Shown piece after piece: positions 58,736 to 64,000 of a DNA stretch of 64,000 nucleotides (within the stretch, counting starts at the first letter, position 1; every line of letters begins with the position of its first letter). The notes beneath the pieces are model-generated. The model made no database searches. It was not told the origin of the DNA and saw nothing but the letters and a program-made list of their open reading frames with translations. The DNA comes from Rhodospirillales bacterium (GTDB taxonomy: Bacteria; Pseudomonadota; Alphaproteobacteria; Rhodospirillales; Thalassospiraceae): contig JAHQVT010000003.1 in the NCBI GenBank assembly GCA_019634165.1, forward strand, positions 1 to 64,000. The letters run 5' to 3'. The translations under genes and the position numbers were made by a program.

Positions 58736-58761
58736 CTGCAAAGGCTTGTGTTTATGGCGGG

Positions 58762-60030
58762 TTATAGTGTGTTTGCCGCCTGAAACATGTTTTCGTCATG
58801 GCGCAAAAGGCTTTGCCCAATAGCACCTTGAAGGGCCAAATCCTTATCCCATGCCAGATGGATGATTTCTGGTCCACGTCGTAATTCGGGAACTTGTGCC
58901 AAGCTTAAGCCGCGCATAAGTTCTGGTTCCATCATGTCATAGGCACGCGCACCCGACCCGGTGATGAAAATCTGTTTCGGACCCAAAAGCGCGATCAGAT
59001 TGGCGATGCCATAGCCCAGAACCTTGCCCGCATGGCGGAATAGATCGGCCAAATCTTCGTCACCAGCCCTTGCACGGGCAACAAGATCCATCATTTGTTC
59101 TTCGCTGGGATGCAGGCTGTTGGTGTCAGGCAGGTCAATAATGCCGCGCGCATCGCGCAAAATGGCATAATCCCCGATATAGGCTTCAAGGCATCCCCGC
59201 CGCCCGCAATTGCATAATGGTCCGTCGGGTTGGTATTTCGTATGGCCAAATTCTGCCGCCGTTCCAAAATCGCCGTTATAAACCGACCCGTTTAAAACCA
59301 GCCCCATGCCAATGCCATACCCCAGCATGATGACGGCAAAATCACCGCCGCGATGTAGGTTGGTGTTTTGCGAAATAGCGGTGGCGATACAGTTGGCATC
59401 GTTGGACATCTGGACAATGCCGCCAAATCGTTCGGTCAATGGTTTGGTAAGGGCGATATTGCGAAGATGAAGGGCAGGCGACCAGATGATCTCGCCGCTA
59501 TTGCTGTCGCAAACGCCTTGCACGGCGATGCTGATGCCAACCGGTGGCCGGGCTGAGAAATCTTTGTGTTTGGCAATAAAATCATCAATCAATGTGATCA
59601 GGGTCGAAACCAGTTCAGCTTCGTCAAGATCACGGGTATTGATGCTGTGCTCCGAGCTGCATTCGATCTCGCCCTTGAAATTGCCAAGCGCGATTTCAAT
59701 CAGATTGATGGTGATTTTAACCCCGATCACACAGGCTGCATTTGGCACCAGATCAAGCAAAACCTTGGGGCGGCCGCGTGTGGTGCCGTGGCTACCGTTT
59801 GCGCCACCGTTGATATTGCCATTGCCGGTGCCATTTGCGTTGGCACTTTGGCTTTCTTGGACCAACCCTTGAGTCATCAGATCGGCGGTAAGCGATGTAA
59901 CCGTTGCGGGGCTAAGGCCCGTGGCGCTGCCGATATCAATGCGTGCGGCGGGACCGTGGATGCGCAAATAACGCAAGATTGCGATCTGGGATGGCTGGCG
60001 TGGGGTTTCGCTGTCCTTGCGGCGCTTCAT
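58762..60030 (-). CDS. ROK family regulator/sugar kinase-like (start at 60030 preferred over 60096)
   Basis: N-terminal wHTH (SQIAILRYLRIHGPAARIDIGSATGLSPATVTSLTADLMTQGLV) plus ROK (AAEFGHTKYQPDGPLCNCGRRGCLEAYIG). Confidence 0.9.
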   Translation of the reverse strand: MKRRKDSETPRQPSQIAILRYLRIHGPAARIDIGSATGLSPATVTSLTADLMTQGLVQESQSANANGTGNGNINGGANGSHGTTRGRPKVLLDLVPNAACVIGVKITINLIEIALGNFKGEIECSSEHSINTRDLDEAELVSTLITLIDDFIAKHKDFSARPPVGISIAVQGVCDSNSGEIIWSPALHLRNIALTKPLTERFGGIVQMSNDANCIATAISQNTNLHRGGDFAVIMLGYGIGMGLVLNGSVYNGDFGTAAEFGHTKYQPDGPLCNCGRRGCLEAYIGDYAILRDARGIIDLPDTNSLHPSEEQMMDLVARARAGDEDLADLFRHAGKVLGYGIANLIALLGPKQIFITGSGARAYDMMEPELMRGLSLAQVPELRRGPEIIHLAWDKDLALQGAIGQSLLRHDENMFQAANTL

Positions 60031-60058
60031 GGGGCTGGTATGTATCCTGTGAAATGGA

Positions 60059-60083
60059 CAAGGCGGGTTTTGCGCCCGCCTTG
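60059..60083 (-). terminator. Hairpin between FAH-family gene and ROK gene
   Basis: CAAGGCGGG/CCCGCCTTG 9-bp stem. Confidence 0.65.
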
Positions 60084-60120
60084 TAGATATGGGCATTTTT
60101 TATCCCGTTTTGGCAAGGGA

Positions 60121-61302
60121 TTAGAGCAACCCGCGCGCAGCAAGGTTGGTCATCAAGGCGGTGATGCCAAATCGCCACGGATTGATGGTATCAGACCGAT
60201 CAACCTGATTGACCAGTTTGCCAAGGCTTGGGGTCGATATGGTGACAAGATCACCCATCTGGTGGGTAAAGCCTTTGCCCGCACCGCCACGATCATCGGT
60301 CGGGGCAAACATGGTGCCCAAAAACAGCATCACACCATCAGGATATTGATGATGTTTGCCAATCGCCTGTGAAACGAGGCTTTCGGGTGTGCGGCTGATC
60401 TGGCTCATCGAGCTAACCGCATCAAGGTGATAGCCATCAGGCCCGTCAATTGCCATGGCAAGGTCGGCGGATTTGACGGTTTCAAGCGTGAAATGATCAT
60501 CAAACAAGCGAATGAACGGGCCGATTGCGCAAGAACCATTATTGTCTTTGGCCTTGCCCAGAAGGAGTGCCGAGCGGCCTTCGACATCGCGCAAATTAAC
60601 GTCATTGCCAAGGGTCGCGCCGACGATTTTGCCGGTTGATGTTGCTGCAAGAACGACTTCGGGTTCGGGATTGTTCCAATTTGAAATCGGATGCAGGCCA
60701 ACATGCGCACCATGCCCAACTGCGGACATGACAGGGGATTTGGTAAAGATTTCCGCATCCGGGCCAATGCCGACTTCAAGATATTGCGACCATGCGCCTT
60801 TCTCGATCAGGACGCGTTTGATCTCGGCGGCTTTTTCTGAACCCGGTTCGATTTGCGATAAATCATCACCGATGATGCCGGTGATTTCGGCTCTGATTTG
60901 ATCGGCCTTGCTGGCGTCCCCACGTGCTTGTTCTTCGATCACGCGTTCCAGCAGGCTGGCGACAAAGGTCACACCACTTGCCTTGATCGCTTGAAGGTCA
61001 TTTGGGCTCAGGAAATGGGCGGTTTTGTCATCCGTTCCGGGGCGTGATTGCGCAAGAGCATCGTCAAAGGATGCAACGGTCGGGAAGCTTGCGGTGTTCG
61101 ATAGTCTTGCGACCAGATCTTCGCGTTCAAGAAGTTGGCTGATGGTCGGGGCAAGGCTGCTGATGTCGCGCAGGTTTTCGCCATCGACCAGAACCGGTGT
61201 TGGGCCCGACACACGCGGATCCCAGATGCGTCCGACCAGAATGGCGCGGTTAGCATCTTTGGGCAGGATATCAGATTGGGTCAGCGGAAAGCCGTTGGTC
61301 AT
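60121..61302 (-). CDS. Fumarylacetoacetate hydrolase family protein (2-keto-3-deoxypentonate dehydratase-like candidate)
   Basis: [55 protein letters not shown]-type metal site; co-oriented with sugar ABC genes. Confidence 0.82.
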   Translation of the reverse strand: MTNGFPLTQSDILPKDANRAILVGRIWDPRVSGPTPVLVDGENLRDISSLAPTISQLLEREDLVARLSNTASFPTVASFDDALAQSRPGTDDKTAHFLSPNDLQAIKASGVTFVASLLERVIEEQARGDASKADQIRAEITGIIGDDLSQIEPGSEKAAEIKRVLIEKGAWSQYLEVGIGPDAEIFTKSPVMSAVGHGAHVGLHPISNWNNPEPEVVLAATSTGKIVGATLGNDVNLRDVEGRSALLLGKAKDNNGSCAIGPFIRLFDDHFTLETVKSADLAMAIDGPDGYHLDAVSSMSQISRTPESLVSQAIGKHHQYPDGVMLFLGTMFAPTDDRGGAGKGFTHQMGDLVTISTPSLGKLVNQVDRSDTINPWRFGITALMTNLAARGLL

Positions 61303-62162
61303 AAGGTGGTCTCGCTTGTTTCGCTGTTGGCGGCGTTTGCTACGTTCTTCGTACCAGATGTTGCAGGGCCATTGGTCGCACCCGGACCAGCCAGATGCAA
61401 AAGATGTTCGGGCATTTTGCCCAGAATGATCATGCCAAGAACATCATCATGGGTAACATCTTCAGTGCGGACACTGCCAACCAGTTTACCGTTCTTCATC
61501 ACATGCAAACGATCAGAAAGATCAAACACATCATGAAGATCGTGGCTGATCAACAAAATACCGAGCCCGTCACGTTTTAGTTGATCAATCAGTTCGCCGA
61601 CCATTTTGGTTTCATGAACGCCCAGTGCTGCGCAGGGTTCATCCATGATCAGAACGCGGGCTTCGAATAAAAGCGCACGTGCAATGGCAACTGATTGCCG
61701 CTGCCCACCAGAAAGAGCGGAAACGGGGGATGTGAATTTCTTGAAGTTCGGGTTTAAGCGATGAAGAACTTCACGGGCTTTGTGCTCCATTGCCGCGTCA
61801 TCAAGGAACCCAAACCGATCGACAAATTCGCGCCCCAAAAACAGGTTTTGTGCCGCATCAAGATTATCGGCCAAAGCAAGGTTTTGATAGATTGTCTCGA
61901 TATTATTATCGCGTGCATCACGGGCATTTTCAATTTTGGCTTCTTTGCCATCGACAATGATTTGGCCGCTATCGGCCTGATAGGCGCCCGACAGGATTTT
62001 GATCAGTGTCGATTTACCGGCACCATTATGGCCAAGCACACCGACCACTTCGCCGGGGTAAAGGTCGATGGATACGCCGTCCACCGCCTTGACCCCGCCA
62101 AAGCTGATATGGATGTCGCGCATTTCGACCAGCGGATCTTTGTTGATGTTGGTGTCAGTCAT
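61299..62162 (-). CDS. Sugar ABC transporter ATP-binding protein (XylG-like)
   Basis: Walker [42 protein letters not shown]. Confidence 0.9.
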   Translation of the reverse strand: MTDTNINKDPLVEMRDIHISFGGVKAVDGVSIDLYPGEVVGVLGHNGAGKSTLIKILSGAYQADSGQIIVDGKEAKIENARDARDNNIETIYQNLALADNLDAAQNLFLGREFVDRFGFLDDAAMEHKAREVLHRLNPNFKKFTSPVSALSGGQRQSVAIARALLFEARVLIMDEPCAALGVHETKMVGELIDQLKRDGLGILLISHDLHDVFDLSDRLHVMKNGKLVGSVRTEDVTHDDVLGMIILGKMPEHLLHLAGPGATNGPATSGTKNVANAANSETSETTL

Positions 62163-62173
62163 GTCCGGTCTCC

Positions 62174-63439
62174 TTACGCGGTCGGGTCGCTGTAACGACG
62201 ATGGAAATACTTGTCGCTAAAGACGGCCAGAACAAGAACCAGCCCGATAACGATGCTTTGAAGGGATGTATCAACCCCCAAAAGCGCCATGCCACTTTGA
62301 AGGCTTTGCATCACAAGTGCCCCGATCAGCGCACCATAAATTGTGCCTAAACCACCAGCCAATGACGTGCCGCCAATGACAACCGCGGCAATGACGCGAA
62401 GTTCGTCAAGCGTGCCAAGATCATTGCCCGCAGATTGCAGTCGGGCTGATGAGATCGCCGCACTGATTGCACAAAGAACCCCCATCAAGGCAAAGACAGC
62501 AACAGTCATGCGTTTGACATTAATACCGGCAAGTTCGGCTGCCTGCGGATTGCCGCCAATGGCAAATACATAGCGTCCAAACCGGGTGCGTTTGACAACG
62601 ATGGTCAGAACAATAGCAACAAGCGCGACAATCAAAAGTGGGATGGGAATACCATGCGAAATCTCAAGACTTTCCGGCGTAACCGGGAGGCCTTTGTTTT
62701 CAAGCAGGCGTTCTGCTGCGCGTTTTGGCAGGTGATAGGCATTGAGTGTCGTAATCACCGCCAAAACCAAACCGGCCTTAATGATGGTGTTGGTATACTC
62801 CGCCCAAATAGGTTTGACCGGAAATTCAAAAGAAAGACGACGGCGGCGTTCCATGATCGCGGCATAGATAATTGCCAGAATGGCGATCAATGCGACGATC
62901 CAGCTCCAAGATGCCCCAATGGTGCCTTCGATCCCGCCGCCCAGCAAAATGAAATTCTGATCAAGCGGGGCAACGGTTCGCCCTTGTGTGACCCACCATG
63001 CAGAACCACGCCAGACAAGAAGGCCACCCAAGGTAACGATAAAGGCCGGAACGCCCAGATACCCAACAGCTAATCCCTGAATGCCACCAATGGCCGCACC
63101 CAAGATGATGCCGATCACAAGGGTCAAAATCCAGGTCATTGGATGATTGTAATCAAGGAATTGCGGCAGGAGGTCAGTTTGAACGACCCCCATGATCATG
63201 GCAAGAACGCCAAGGATCGCGCCAACAGAAAGGTCGATATGGCGGGTGACAATGATCAAAACCATGCCGCAAGCCATAACGGCGACCGAAGCGGTCTGAA
63301 CCGATAAATTAAAAATGTTTCGCGGGGTGATAAAACGCCCACCCGATGCGATATCAAAGCCGACCCAAATGATCAGCAAAACAACAGCAAGACCAACCAA
63401 TCGGCGGTCGACTTCCATTTTCGAAAGTAGTCGTGACAT
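62174..63439 (-). CDS. xylH: Sugar ABC transporter permease (XylH-like)
   Basis: Long permease; [55 protein letters not shown]. Confidence 0.9.
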   Translation of the reverse strand: MSRLLSKMEVDRRLVGLAVVLLIIWVGFDIASGGRFITPRNIFNLSVQTASVAVMACGMVLIIVTRHIDLSVGAILGVLAMIMGVVQTDLLPQFLDYNHPMTWILTLVIGIILGAAIGGIQGLAVGYLGVPAFIVTLGGLLVWRGSAWWVTQGRTVAPLDQNFILLGGGIEGTIGASWSWIVALIAILAIIYAAIMERRRRLSFEFPVKPIWAEYTNTIIKAGLVLAVITTLNAYHLPKRAAERLLENKGLPVTPESLEISHGIPIPLLIVALVAIVLTIVVKRTRFGRYVFAIGGNPQAAELAGINVKRMTVAVFALMGVLCAISAAISSARLQSAGNDLGTLDELRVIAAVVIGGTSLAGGLGTIYGALIGALVMQSLQSGMALLGVDTSLQSIVIGLVLVLAVFSDKYFHRRYSDPTA

Positions 63440-63460
63440 GAAAAAAGCTCATAAGGCAGC

Positions 63461-63506
63461 GGGGCCGACATGCTGTGGTCTGCGCATAGATACGGCTGTC
63501 GGCCCC
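63461..63506 (-). promoter_or_regulatory. GC-rich intercistronic hairpin between xylF-like and xylH-like genes
   Basis: Perfect GGGGCCGACA/TGTCGGCCCC. Confidence 0.72.
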
Positions 63507-63540
63507 GGGTTAAGCAAGGTAGGAGGAAATGCAGTTTGTC

Positions 63541-64000
63541 TTAGTTACAAGCTGCGACCTTGCCGCTCGAAACGCCCTGGCATACGACGTCTTTCGAAAC
63601 CCAACCGGCATCAATGACCTGCCCAAGTTTATCCTGGGTGATGGCAACCGGATCAAGGAAATAGGATTTCATGGTAACACCATTCGGGCTTTGCCAATCT
63701 TGGGTTCCTTCGACATCGCCAAGTTTGGTGCCTGCTGCCAGATCAACTGCGATTTCAGCGGCGCGTTTGCCCAAAAGACGTGCGTCTTTCCAGACCGAAA
63801 CAGTCTGGGTTCCCTGCGCAACACGGTTCAAAGCAGCAAAATCGCCATCCTGACCAGAAACCGGGATGCCTTGCATGCCCTGCGCTGAAAGGGCGGCAAC
63901 CACACCACCTGCCGTGCCATCGTTGGAGGCAACAACGGCATCAACTTTGTTATCTGCAGCGGTCAGGAACTGTTCCATGTTGCGCTGTGCGATGGCTGGC
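63541..64000 (-). CDS. xylF: D-xylose-type ABC substrate-binding protein (XylF-like), N-terminal part outside the window
   Basis: [54 protein letters not shown]. Confidence 0.88.
   Translation of the reverse strand, partial: PAIAQRNMEQFLTAADNKVDAVVASNDGTAGGVVAALSAQGMQGIPVSGQDGDFAALNRVAQGTQTVSVWKDARLLGKRAAEIAVDLAAGTKLGDVEGTQDWQSPNGVTMKSYFLDPVAITQDKLGQVIDAGWVSKDVVCQGVSSGKVAACN

Noticed and set aside
59566-60372. 268-aa ORF on the plus strand
   Set aside because: Antisense to the ROK gene and the FAH gene, spanning a terminator; no domain.

Overview
The window looks like an alphaproteobacterial chromosome segment, Rhodospirillales/Thalassospira-like by protein character (inference, no search run). 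It opens with the end of an rRNA operon (5S rRNA, tRNA-fMet). It then carries a series of catabolic and transport modules: (1) glycine-betaine demethylation (gbcA/gbcB, a GlxA/GbdR-type regulator, an FAD/GcvT dimethylglycine-dehydrogenase-like protein); (2) an Hsp20 gene; (3) a tryptophan -> kynurenine -> anthranilate -> 2-aminobenzoyl-CoA degradation cluster with its own Liv-type ABC importer, a MarR regulator, a thioesterase and a RidA protein; (4) a polyamine-type ABC importer with an unusual permease tail, a MocR regulator and a class III aminotransferase; (5) a TSUP transporter and an SDR; (6) a sigma54 two-component system next to an OFA-family MFS gene that has a sigma54-type promoter and twin palindromic upstream sites; (7) an NAD-dependent formate dehydrogenase operon (fdsGBA-D, fdhD) with a LysR regulator; (8) a TctABC transporter, LacI regulator and pentonate oxidation genes; (9) a ROK regulator and a xylose-type ABC operon running off the right edge. 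No CRISPR array, prophage, transposase or known defence system was seen. The most interesting non-coding signals are a degenerate split copy of tRNA-fMet just after the intact gene, a run of five consecutive inverted repeats at 41431-41613, the sigma54/UAS architecture at 39445-39582, a Shine-Dalgarno-sequestering inverted repeat at 35673-35719, a three-way-junction-like structure at 49970-50037, and GC-rich hairpins after all four ABC/TTT substrate-binding-protein genes. All calls were made by eye from sequence and the supplied translations.
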